64,000 nucleotides of DNA from Actinomadura alba (lineage in GTDB: Bacteria > Actinomycetota > Actinomycetes > Streptosporangiales > Streptosporangiaceae): assembly GCF_014323705.1 (NCBI RefSeq), contig NZ_JABVEC010000030.1, positions 20,626 through 84,625 of the forward strand. The letters run 5' to 3'. The translations under genes were made by a program, and so were the position numbers. A model generated the notes under the pieces. The model saw only the letters and a program-made list of their open reading frames with translations, was not told where the DNA came from and ran no database searches. Below, piece by piece: positions 42,791 through 50,699 of this stretch (the stretch's first letter is position 1; each line of letters opens with the position of its first letter).

Positions 42791-43799
42791 AGATCACGTA
42801 GAGGCCGGCACCGGTGATGACGAGCACGGCCAGCGCGGTGACGACGCCCCACCCCTCGCCGAAGCCCGGGTAAGGCACGTTCATGCCGTAGAAGCCGGTG
42901 ACCGCGGTGGGCACCGCGATGATGGCCGCCCAGCTCGTGACCTGCTTCATCACCTCGTTGAGCCGGTTGCCCTGGAGTGCGATGCGGGTCTCCTGGATGG
43001 TCGTCACGAGGTCGCGCAGGCTCTCGGTCCACTCGGTCGCCCGCAGCACGTGGTCGTAGACGTCCTGGTAGAAGGGCGTCATGGCCTCGGGGACGATCTC
43101 CAGGTCCCGCCGCATCAGGGTGTTGACGATCTCGCGCATCGGTAGCACGACACGCCGCAGCAGCACGAGGCTCTTGCGGAGTTCGAAGCTGTAGCGCTGC
43201 ATCGCCCGGTCGGTGGTGTGTTCGTCGAACAGCAGTCCCTCGAGGTCGTCCAGCCGGCCGTCCATGTCCTGCACGGCATCGAAATGCCGGTCCACGAGCA
43301 TGTCGAGCAGCCCGTGCAAGAGGAACGCGACGCCGTACCGCGCGAAGCGCCCGTCGGCGTCCCAGCGGCGGATCAGCTCGTCGACGTCGAAGGTCGGCTC
43401 CTGTCGTACGGTCACCACCGCACGCTCGGTGATGAACGCCGACACCTCGGTCGTCTCCAGCCGTCCGCTGTCGCTGTCGAGCCGTGCGTCGTAGGCGTTC
43501 AGGAACAGGTGCCCCGGATAGCGGTCCAGCTTGGCGCGCTCGTGCCGGCTGACCGCGTCTTCGATCGCGAAGGCGTCCAGGCCCAGTTCATCGCTGACGA
43601 CCCGCAGTTCGTCGTCCCGGGGACCGCACAGATCGAGCCAGACCACAGTGTCGGGCTCGGCGAGGTGCTCACTGATCTCGGCCACGGGGAAGCCCTCGGC
43701 CTCGAGACGGCCATCGCGCCAGAGCCGGGTCCGCGGCGGATGCGTGCCGATCCGGTCGTCCGCCTGCGTGGCCGGCGCCTTGCGGGGGCTCTCTCCCAT
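42768..43799 (-). CDS. corA: CorA-family magnesium/divalent cation channel
   Basis: The 343-residue protein has the long cytoplasmic alpha/beta and helical funnel domain, then two C-terminal membrane helices. Gly305-Met306-Asn307 in FYGMNVPYPG is the CorA selectivity motif, followed by VVTALAVLVITGAGLYVIF. The C-terminus FKRRDWL has the usual basic patch. Pentameric CorA imports Mg2+, Co2+ or Ni2+. It is a single gene; its promoter region (43800-43950) shows no riboswitch-like structure to me. Confidence 0.95.
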   Translation of the reverse strand: MGESPRKAPATQADDRIGTHPPRTRLWRDGRLEAEGFPVAEISEHLAEPDTVVWLDLCGPRDDELRVVSDELGLDAFAIEDAVSRHERAKLDRYPGHLFLNAYDARLDSDSGRLETTEVSAFITERAVVTVRQEPTFDVDELIRRWDADGRFARYGVAFLLHGLLDMLVDRHFDAVQDMDGRLDDLEGLLFDEHTTDRAMQRYSFELRKSLVLLRRVVLPMREIVNTLMRRDLEIVPEAMTPFYQDVYDHVLRATEWTESLRDLVTTIQETRIALQGNRLNEVMKQVTSWAAIIAVPTAVTGFYGMNVPYPGFGEGWGVVTALAVLVITGAGLYVIFKRRDWL

Positions 43800-43957
43800 G
43801 ACCTTTGTCTACCGTGTCCGCCGGGCCGGCCCGCACGCGGGGCGGTGCGACGGGCGTGCCCGGCGTCGCGCGGCCCGGCGCAGACGAACGTACGGGCCGA
43901 TCCGGCCGGGTGGTTCACGCGCCGGGGCGAGCGCGTACGACACGGCGCCGAGCTTCT

Positions 43958-44019
43958 GTTGAGTCGTGGCGTGTCGGGGTCTTCACGCGGCATGATGCCC
44001 CGACACGCCACGACTCAAC
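43958..44019. repeat. Perfect 22-bp palindrome, GTCGTGGCGTGTCGGGG family, copy 1
   Basis: The arm starting GTTGAGTCGTGG at 43958-43979 is matched without mismatch at 43998-44019, with an 18-nt loop. It lies upstream of both the divergent corA and SUKH-like genes, so it cannot be a normal terminator for either. A near copy lies at 44680-44741. Confidence 0.85.
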
Positions 44020-44094
44020 AAGCGGGCCTCCCCGCTGCCGGAATCTCTGCGTCATCACCGGCGATCCCGCTGCCCGTCAATCTATGATCAACCC

Positions 44095-44643
44095 GTGGAA
44101 TCTACTCCCGAAGCGATGGAGCGGATCCACGCGACATTTCGCCGGGTCCTGTCCGACGGCCTGCGACAGGACGCGGTCTCGGGCGCGTCCGGCGAGCAGA
44201 TCGCCGGACTGGCCGCAGCCCAGAGCGTCACGAACCTGCCCGGCGCACTACATCAGGTCTACCACCTGATCGGAGCCCGATCGGCACTCTGGCTGGCCGG
44301 CAGCCCCTTCGGCACGGCCCTGGACGGCCGGGCGGCCAAGTCCCGCGCGCTCGCCACGCTCGCCCGCCTGGGGGATCCGTTCGCCGACGCGTCGGCGATG
44401 TACGTCCTCGTCGCGTACGGGGAACGCACCTTCCACGTGATCGACGGACCGGACCTGAGCACGGACGACCCGCCCGTCTGGCTGATCTCGGAGGACGAGG
44501 CGGTCATCCGGGGGTGGGACGCCGTCAGCGAATGGTTCTCGGCGATGGCGCCCGACGTGGGGCTCTATCGCGAACGGCTCCACCTCATGCGCCAGAGCGG
44601 CGACCCGGCGCCCCCGTGGGCGCGCCATCTCACCGGCGCCTAA
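44095..44643 (+). CDS. SMI1/KNR4-like (SUKH-type) protein
   Basis: The 182-residue protein begins at GTG 44095. ALHQVYHLIGARSALWLAG at about 51-69 and the C-terminal AVSEWFSAMAPDVGLYRERL follow the SUKH layout, though the match is looser than for 14500-15111. It is bracketed by two copies of the same long palindrome and stands between unrelated corA and oxidase genes, which suggests insertion as a cassette. An immunity role is inferred from the family. Confidence 0.65.
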   Translation: MESTPEAMERIHATFRRVLSDGLRQDAVSGASGEQIAGLAAAQSVTNLPGALHQVYHLIGARSALWLAGSPFGTALDGRAAKSRALATLARLGDPFADASAMYVLVAYGERTFHVIDGPDLSTDDPPVWLISEDEAVIRGWDAVSEWFSAMAPDVGLYRERLHLMRQSGDPAPPWARHLTGA

Positions 44644-44679
44644 GCGGCGCGGCAGGACGCCGACGCCCCTGCTCCTTTC

Positions 44680-44741
44680 GTTGACTCGTGGCGTGTCGGG
44701 GTCAAGGATCGCCTGGGAAGCCCGACACGCCACGAGTCGAC
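44680..44741. repeat. Palindrome, GTCGTGGCGTGTCGGGG family, copy 2
   Basis: The arm GTTGACTCGTGG...TCGGG (44680-44700) is matched at 44721-44741 with one mismatch in 21; the loop is 20 nt. It lies between convergent gene ends, where it could also terminate transcription. It shares the TCGTGGCGTGTCGGG core with copy 1, while the loops differ. Confidence 0.85.
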
Positions 44742-44786
44742 GTCTCGGCATGGTGTGCGATCTCGCGACGGGTTGAAGGGGTCGCG

Positions 44787-46742
44787 TCAGCCGGGGTGAT
44801 GATGGCTGCGGACCGGTGCCCCGCTCGAGCCGATGTCGTACGGGCGCATCATCTCGTTGTCCTCGTGTTCGAGCATGTGGCAGTGCCAGACGAAACGGCC
44901 GGCGCGGTCGAACCTCGCCTTCACCCGGGTGATCTCCTGGGGATAGGCGATGACGGTGTCCTTGAGGCCTTGCTCCCATGGGTCGGGCGGCCGGCGTCCA
45001 CCACCACCGATGCGCTGCCGGTCGACGACCTCGAACCGCACCTCGTGAAGGTGAATCGGGTGCGCGTCCGGGGTGGTGTTGTACATCTCCCAGACCTCGA
45101 CGGCGCCCACCCTCGGATTCTCGGTGACGGGGTCGTGCCACCTCAGCGGATTCGCCGCCCCCTCGCGCATGGTGCCGAGCAGCACCGCCACCGGACCGAT
45201 ACCCGGCACCCGGGTCGATGACCGCTCGGCGAAGGAGACCTGACGGCGGTGGGTCTCGGCGCCGGGGCCGTCGGGTGCGGGCAGCGACAGGCGGCTCGGC
45301 GGAGTGCTTGTGTCGTCCGAGGTGAGCCGCCCGACCTGGAACTTCATGACCTGGCCGGTGGTGGCGGGGTCGGCGAAGGCGTCCTGCTTCCCGTTGAACA
45401 CGGCGTCGGGGCCCTCGTTGATGAGATAGACCTCCGCGCCCACCGGCAGTCCGGTGAAGTCGACGATCACGTCCGCACGCTCGGCCGGTGACAGCAGGAG
45501 TCGGTCGAGCCGGGCCGGAGCGGCCATGAACCCGCTCTCTGTGCCGATCATCCAGATCGGCAGCGCCGCCGTGACGGGACGCCGCGCCATGGGGTCCGAC
45601 ACCAGCTTGAAGATGAAGACGCGCGTGTTGCTGCCGTTCAGGAGGCGGAAGCGGTAGCGGCGCGGCTCCACCGCCAGCACGGGCCAGGTGGTCCCGTTGA
45701 CGACGATCATGTTCCCGAGGAACTCCGGGTTCCAGATGGGCGGGACGTCGCTGTTCGGTGCGTAGGGGCCCCGGAAGCCGTCGAAGAACGCCCGGCTCGC
45801 GGGGTAGAACAGGGAACCGTCGGCGTTGAACGAGCGGTCCTGGACCGCCAGCGGGATCTCGTAATACCGGCGGCCCGGCGGGTCGCCCGTCCGAGGCGCC
45901 GGGCCGGGCAGGACACCCGGCGGCACATCGTTCGGACCGCCGCGGAGCAGATAGAAGCCGACCGGCCCCGCGTAGACGTTGGCCCTGGTGAGCCCAAGAG
46001 TGTGGTCGTGGTACCACTGCGTGCCGGCCGGTTGGTCATTGGGGTACTCGAAGACCGCGCGGCCGGGCCCCCAGCGGTCGCCCAGCGGCGACCCCGCCCG
46101 GAAACGGTCGTACCAGGATCCCTCACGGGCGAACCCGGCGGGGATGTCGCGGGCGTCCGGCAGGTACCACGCCTCCGGGTAGCCGTCGCTGTGGTCGAAG
46201 GTGTGGTTGCCGTGCACATGGGTGACGATCGGCACCGGGCCCCGGTAGGTGCCCCGGCCCCGCCCGTACGAGTCGCGACCGGCTGTTCCACCGGGCGGAT
46301 CGGCCCAGTGGAGGGTCTGGTCGATGGACAGGAGATGCGGAAGGAACCGGCCGTCGCGGTCGACGAGACCGTTGATCCAGTCGACTTCGACCGTCCTCCC
46401 ATGGCGCGCCTCGATCGTGAACGCGGGGTAGGCGAACGACGCCGGAGCGCCCACCGCTCCGTACCCCCACACCGTCGTCGACGGCAGGCCCCGCGGCAGG
46501 ACCTGCTGCCGGAACTGGCGTACGGCGATCTCGTAGTGGTCGATTCCGGCACTGATCCGTGCCGGTGGCATGGCCGCGGGGATCATGAGCGGGGTCACGT
46601 ACTTCCGGACACGCGCGGGGTCCAGGGATCCGCCCGCCACCGGCCGTGCCGGGGCCGTACCGGCGATCGGGACCGGGAACACGACGGATGTCCCGGCGAT
46701 CGCGCCGATCCGAAGGAAGTCCCGCCGCCTCACCTCGGCCAT
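44787..46742 (-). CDS. Tat-exported multicopper oxidase
   Basis: The 651-residue preprotein has a twin-arginine signal (VRRRDFLRIGAIAG near residues 4-17). Copper ligands are visible in order: HVHGNHTFDH, QWYHDHTLG, HPIHLHEVRFEV and the type-1 site HCHMLEHEDNEMM. This resembles CotA-, CueO- or bilirubin-oxidase-like enzymes that oxidise phenols or metals using oxygen. ATG 46742 places the Tat motif at the N-terminus; AGAAGGA lies just upstream, rather close. Longer upstream frames are not needed. It is a single gene convergent with the SUKH-like gene. Confidence 0.92.
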   Translation of the reverse strand: MAEVRRRDFLRIGAIAGTSVVFPVPIAGTAPARPVAGGSLDPARVRKYVTPLMIPAAMPPARISAGIDHYEIAVRQFRQQVLPRGLPSTTVWGYGAVGAPASFAYPAFTIEARHGRTVEVDWINGLVDRDGRFLPHLLSIDQTLHWADPPGGTAGRDSYGRGRGTYRGPVPIVTHVHGNHTFDHSDGYPEAWYLPDARDIPAGFAREGSWYDRFRAGSPLGDRWGPGRAVFEYPNDQPAGTQWYHDHTLGLTRANVYAGPVGFYLLRGGPNDVPPGVLPGPAPRTGDPPGRRYYEIPLAVQDRSFNADGSLFYPASRAFFDGFRGPYAPNSDVPPIWNPEFLGNMIVVNGTTWPVLAVEPRRYRFRLLNGSNTRVFIFKLVSDPMARRPVTAALPIWMIGTESGFMAAPARLDRLLLSPAERADVIVDFTGLPVGAEVYLINEGPDAVFNGKQDAFADPATTGQVMKFQVGRLTSDDTSTPPSRLSLPAPDGPGAETHRRQVSFAERSSTRVPGIGPVAVLLGTMREGAANPLRWHDPVTENPRVGAVEVWEMYNTTPDAHPIHLHEVRFEVVDRQRIGGGGRRPPDPWEQGLKDTVIAYPQEITRVKARFDRAGRFVWHCHMLEHEDNEMMRPYDIGSSGAPVRSHHHPG

Positions 46743-46981
46743 GTCCTTCTCGTACCCGACCGCCGGTAGGGGGAAATGCGAAGATTCTTCCGGTAAGGCC
46801 ATCTTCCAGCAATTTCTGGGTGAGATCGATGGTGCCCGCCCGGCTTCGCGTGGCCGGCGGCGGTGCCGACGACGTCGGCTCCCTCTCGGTGCGCGCGATG
46901 ACCGTACGAGAGAATCGGTCGTACCAACGAAAGGGGGATGGGGCAGGGGTCCATGGACGGGCGCCGAACCCCTGACTGCCA

Positions 46982-47560
46982 ATGGTTGTCTCACTTCGGC
47001 TCACGCAGCGGCCCGAGCCCGACGAACTGCTCGGCCGCAGCCCGCTCGCGGCGTTGATCGGCATGTTGCTCGACCAGCAGATCCCGATGGAGTGGGCTTT
47101 CACCGGCCCTTACACGATCGCGCAGCGTCTCGGCGGTGACGACCTGGACGCGCACGAGATCGCCGCCTACGACCCGGAACGGTTCGCCGCACTGCTGTCC
47201 GAGAAGCCGGCCGTGCACCGCTATCCCGGTTCGATGGCCAAGCGGGTGCAGCAGCTCTGCCAATACCTCGTCGAGCATTACGACGGGGACGCGTCAGCGG
47301 TATGGCGGGAGGTCGGCACCGGCAAGGAGCTCTTCAAGCGGCTGAACGACCTGCCGGGCTACGGCAAGCAGAAGGCCCAGATCTTCCTCGCGCTGCTGGG
47401 CAAGCAGTTCGGTGTGACGCCCGAGGGCTGGCGTGAGGCGGCCGGCGCCTATGGCGAGGAGGGCTCGCACCGTTCGATCGCCGACATCACGAGCCCCGAG
47501 TCGCTGGAGAAGGTCCGCGCCTTCAAGCAGGCCGCGAAGAAGGCGGCCAAGCAGGGCTAG
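46982..47560 (+). CDS. HhH-GPD-type base-excision repair protein
   Basis: The 192-residue protein belongs to the small actinomycete HhH-GPD-like family. It has LAALIGMLLDQQIPMEWAF at the start of the glycosylase fold and the helix-hairpin-helix LPGYGKQKAQIFLALLGK. The conserved catalytic Asp that follows the hairpin in AlkA, MutY or Nth is not obvious, nor is a catalytic Lys, and no iron-sulphur Cys cluster is present. DNA binding is likely; glycosylase activity is uncertain. ATG 46982 is the first start in frame. Confidence 0.85.
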   Translation: MVVSLRLTQRPEPDELLGRSPLAALIGMLLDQQIPMEWAFTGPYTIAQRLGGDDLDAHEIAAYDPERFAALLSEKPAVHRYPGSMAKRVQQLCQYLVEHYDGDASAVWREVGTGKELFKRLNDLPGYGKQKAQIFLALLGKQFGVTPEGWREAAGAYGEEGSHRSIADITSPESLEKVRAFKQAAKKAAKQG

Positions 47561-47570
47561 GCCGGTCAGG

Positions 47571-47610
47571 GGTGTGTTCGATGGCCCCCCTGGAGGCCAC
47601 CGAACACACC
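47571..47610. terminator. Hairpin between convergent genes
   Basis: GGTGTGTTCGATGGCC (47571-47586) pairs with GGCCACCGAACACACC (47595-47610), 16 bp with one G-T pair, around an 8-nt loop. It lies 10 nt after the HhH-GPD gene and 40 nt from the end of the MFS gene, so it may end both transcripts. Confidence 0.75.
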
Positions 47611-47650
47611 GCCGTCATGGTGGCGCAATGCCCGGCCGCACGCCGCCCGG

Positions 47651-48856
47651 TCATGCCGCAAAGGTCTGGGTCCCGGTCACGGTCGGCTCCGCGGGCCGCA
47701 GGAGGCCGCGGCCCAGGAGGCAGAGGGCCAGGGCGAGCACCCCGCCGATCCCCGCCGCGGTGAACGCGCCGGACACTCCGGCGAGATCCCCGGAGATCCC
47801 CGCGACGGCCGCGCCGAGAGCCGCGCCGCCGCCCATGGCGGCGACGATCCACGCGAACGCCTCGGTGACGGTGCCGCGCGGCGCGAGATAGTCCACGATG
47901 CCGAAGCTGCAGGCCAGTACGGGGGCCAGGAAGATTCCGCTGACGAACGTGAGGGCCACCATCAGCGGCAGCGCCGGAGCGATCATAAGTGGCAGGTAGC
48001 CCAGGGCGAGCCCGGCCATCAACAGCGGGAGCCGGCGGTCCGCCGGGCCGGGCCTCGGCCGGGCGCCGTAGACGATGCCGCCGATCAGGGCGCCGCCCGC
48101 GTTCACGGCGAGCAGCAGGCCCGACACCGACTCCGAGCCGAGACGGTCGGCGTAGGCGACCACCGCCACGCTCAGCACGCCCAGGGCGACGCCGACCGCC
48201 GCGAGGGCGAGGAGCAGCAGCCGCAGCCCGGCGGAGCGCAGCGGCCCGGCCCAGTCGGCCGCCCTCGGGTGGCCGCGCCAGGCGCGCGAGGGCCGGGACG
48301 AGGCGACGACGAGCGTTCCGGCGATCCCGAGGGCCCCGGTGAGCACCAGGGCGGCCTCCGGCGAGAAGGCCGCCGCGGCGACCACGATCAGCGGGCCCGT
48401 GGTGAAGATGATCTCCTGGGCCGCGGCGTCGAGGGCGTACGCCGCCTGTACCTGGTCGGGGCCGGGCAGCACGTCCGGCCACAGCGCCCGCAACCCGGGC
48501 TCGAGCGGCGGCGTCGCGAATCCGGCCAGCACCACGGCGCCGATCGCGACTGGCAGCGGATGGATGCCCACGACGGCGAACAGGGTGAACCCCGTCGCGG
48601 CGAGCAGCGCGCCGCTGAGCAGGACCCGGGTCTGGCCGAGCCGGTCCATGGTGCGGCCGAGCACGGGCTGCCCGGCCGCCGCGGCCAGGCCGTGCATCGC
48701 GGCCAGCGCTCCGGCCAGCGAGTATCCGCCGCCCTCGGCCCGGGTGAACAGGACGACGACCAGCGCGCCCATGCCGGTCGGCAACCGTCCGAGCAGGGTG
48801 CCACCGAGCAGCCGAGCGGCGTACGGCGTCCGCAGGAACTCGACATAACCCCGCAT
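47651..48856 (-). CDS. Major facilitator superfamily transporter
   Basis: The 401-residue protein has about 11-12 membrane helices, with the MFS loop GRTMDRLGQTRVLLSG between helices 2 and 3 and Gly/Ala-rich helices (AAMGGGAALGAAVAGISGD). ATG 48856 has GGAGG 4 nt upstream and is preferred to upstream ATGs at 48871 and beyond. Its SD region abuts two LacI-type operators, and it is divergent from a LacI regulator, so it is probably repressed by that protein. The LacI link suggests a sugar or glycoside-related ligand. Confidence 0.9.
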   Translation of the reverse strand: MRGYVEFLRTPYAARLLGGTLLGRLPTGMGALVVVLFTRAEGGGYSLAGALAAMHGLAAAAGQPVLGRTMDRLGQTRVLLSGALLAATGFTLFAVVGIHPLPVAIGAVVLAGFATPPLEPGLRALWPDVLPGPDQVQAAYALDAAAQEIIFTTGPLIVVAAAAFSPEAALVLTGALGIAGTLVVASSRPSRAWRGHPRAADWAGPLRSAGLRLLLLALAAVGVALGVLSVAVVAYADRLGSESVSGLLLAVNAGGALIGGIVYGARPRPGPADRRLPLLMAGLALGYLPLMIAPALPLMVALTFVSGIFLAPVLACSFGIVDYLAPRGTVTEAFAWIVAAMGGGAALGAAVAGISGDLAGVSGAFTAAGIGGVLALALCLLGRGLLRPAEPTVTGTQTFAA

Positions 48857-48866
48857 CAAGCCTCCA

Positions 48867-48901
48867 GTCATACGTATTACGTCCGCCGTCATACGTATCA
48901 C
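48867..48901. promoter_or_regulatory. Tandem LacI-type operators between MFS gene and LacI gene
   Basis: GTCATACGTATTAC (48867-48880) and GTCATACGTATCAC (48888-48901) are 21 bp apart, two helical turns. Each is a palindrome of the form GTNATACGTATNAC with a central CG, the hallmark of LacI/GalR operators. They sit just upstream of the MFS start and 51 nt before the LacI start, so one dimer pair could repress both genes. Confidence 0.75.
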
Positions 48902-48952
48902 TAAAGTGTGTCGGCGCTCTAGTCTGTTTCCGGCGAGATGGAGGGTGATGCC

Positions 48953-49951
48953 GTGCCGAAGACCGGCCGACCGACCAGCAAGGACGTGGCACATGCCGCC
49001 GGCGTGTCACAGTCCACGGTGTCGATCGTGCTGGCCGGCAAGGCCGCCGGGCGGATCTCCGACGCCACCGCACAGGCCGTACGGCAGGCCGCGGACCGGC
49101 TCGGCTACCGGCCGAACCTGGCCGCGCGCAGCCTGCGGCTCGGCCAGACCAGGACGGTCCTGCTCGTCGTCCCCACGCTGTCCAGCCTGTTCTTCGGGGC
49201 GATCTACACCGGTGCCGCCCGCGCCGCCGCCGAGCACGGCTTCGGCGTGGTGGTGTATCCGTGGCCCGACGTCTCCGGACCGGCGCGGAGCCCCTTCGCG
49301 GCGGCGCACGAGGCGATCGACGGAATCCTCGCGTCATCGATGGCCGTCGGCGTCCTCGATGGACTCGACCCGCTGCCCCGGGTGATGCTGGACAGCGACC
49401 CTCGGGGCGAGGCGCCCACCGTCAACTTCGACGTGGCCGAGGGTATGCGGGCCGTCGCCGCGCACCTGGCCGCCCTCGGGCACCGGCGGATCGGCCACCT
49501 GGCCGCCGCCGTGGACGCGTGGACGTTCCGCGAGCGGGCCGGCGTGCTCTCGGCGGCCGTGCGCGGCCGGCCCGGCGCCGGTCTCGTACGCGAGTTCACC
49601 GAGATCGAGATCGGTGCGGCCCGCGAGGCGGCCGGCCGGCTGCTGGACCGGCCGGACCGGCCGACCGCCCTGGTCTGCGACGACGACCTGGTGGCGGCGG
49701 GCGCGTGCAAGGCGGCGCGCGCGCTCGGCTTGGACGTGCCCGGCGACGTGTCGGTCACCGGCTTCGACGACATGCTCCTCGCCAAGGCGGTCGAGCCCGA
49801 GCTGACCACCGTACGGCTGCCGGCCGAGGAACTCGGTGCCCGGGGGATGGCCGCGCTGCTGGAACTCCTCGACGGCCGCCGGCCGGCCTCGGTGTCGCTT
49901 CCCGGCGAACTCGTCGTCCGCGCCTCGACGGCCGCCCCCCGCCGCCCTTAG
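48953..49951 (+). CDS. LacI-family transcriptional regulator
   Basis: The 332-residue regulator has an N-terminal HTH (SKDVAHAAGVSQSTVSIVLAG), the hinge YRPNLAARSLRLGQTRTV and a periplasmic-binding-type ligand domain ending ISDELVV-like (VSLPGELVVRAS). GTG 48953 follows GGAGGG by about 7 nt; ATG 48938 has no SD. The matching palindromes at 48867-48901 point to autoregulation and control of the divergent MFS transporter. Confidence 0.93.
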   Translation: MPKTGRPTSKDVAHAAGVSQSTVSIVLAGKAAGRISDATAQAVRQAADRLGYRPNLAARSLRLGQTRTVLLVVPTLSSLFFGAIYTGAARAAAEHGFGVVVYPWPDVSGPARSPFAAAHEAIDGILASSMAVGVLDGLDPLPRVMLDSDPRGEAPTVNFDVAEGMRAVAAHLAALGHRRIGHLAAAVDAWTFRERAGVLSAAVRGRPGAGLVREFTEIEIGAAREAAGRLLDRPDRPTALVCDDDLVAAGACKAARALGLDVPGDVSVTGFDDMLLAKAVEPELTTVRLPAEELGARGMAALLELLDGRRPASVSLPGELVVRASTAAPRRP

Positions 49952-49994
49952 CCGCCCCGCGAGGGTGTCGACGGTTCGAGAGTGATGAGGGTTG

Positions 49995-50654
49995 TCAGCC
50001 GGGTCGCCGAGCCGTGAAGGTGGCCATGGCTCCGTCGACGTCCACCTCGGAGCCGGTGAGGCCGGCCGACGTCATCCAACGCCGCAGATCCGTGGCGTTG
50101 CCGCCCGGGCCGAAATAGCCCCATCGCTGGAAGGCGCGGATGACGGCGTCCCGGCGACCGCCGGTGCCGGTGACGATCGCGGTGCCCCGCAGAGTGCCGC
50201 CGGGCCGCAGCACCCGGGCGAACTCGGCGACGGCCCCGGCCGGGTCGGGCAGGCAGTGCAGCCCGTTGAGGGTGACGCACACATCGAACGAACCGTCAGG
50301 GAACGGCAGCGCACCGGCGTCGGCCTGGACGAACCCGACCTGGTCGAGCGCGCGGCGCCGCGCGACCGCGCGGGCCCGTCCCAGCATGAGCGGGGAGAGA
50401 TCCGCGGCCACATAGCGCAGCCGGCGTCCACGTGAGAGCGCCTGGAACGCGATGCCGCCGCCGCACGGCAGGTCCAGGACGGTGGCGTCGTCGGGTTCGC
50501 GGCTCAGTTCACCGATGGTCCGCCAGAGCCGGGCGATGTCATAACCCCACAGCAGCCGGGCCGCCACGGCGTTGACGGGGTAGGTCCGTACCCCGAAGTC
50601 GTAGACCGCCGCTCGCAGCCGGTCGCTCCGCCATCCTTCACGCGGATCCGCCAC
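49995..50654 (-). CDS. Class I SAM-dependent methyltransferase
   Basis: The 219-residue enzyme has motif I VLDLPCGGGIAFQAL, acidic VAADLSPLMLGRA, motif FVQADAGALPFPDGSFDVCV and post-motif ARVLRPGGTLRG. It is of the methyltransferase_11 type; the small-molecule substrate is not predictable. It begins at GTG 50654 with a weak SD and lies 45 nt downstream of pmt on the same strand, so it may be co-transcribed with pmt. Confidence 0.88.
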   Translation of the reverse strand: MADPREGWRSDRLRAAVYDFGVRTYPVNAVAARLLWGYDIARLWRTIGELSREPDDATVLDLPCGGGIAFQALSRGRRLRYVAADLSPLMLGRARAVARRRALDQVGFVQADAGALPFPDGSFDVCVTLNGLHCLPDPAGAVAEFARVLRPGGTLRGTAIVTGTGGRRDAVIRAFQRWGYFGPGGNATDLRRWMTSAGLTGSEVDVDGAMATFTARRPG

Positions 50655-50699
50655 GCCATCACTCTAGGACCTCACGTGGGCGTGGGACCGGCGAGCCGG

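Noticed and set aside
43951..44021. Left palindrome as a transcription terminator
   Set aside because: It lies upstream of two divergent genes (corA at 43799 on minus, SUKH-like at 44095 on plus), so no known transcript ends there.
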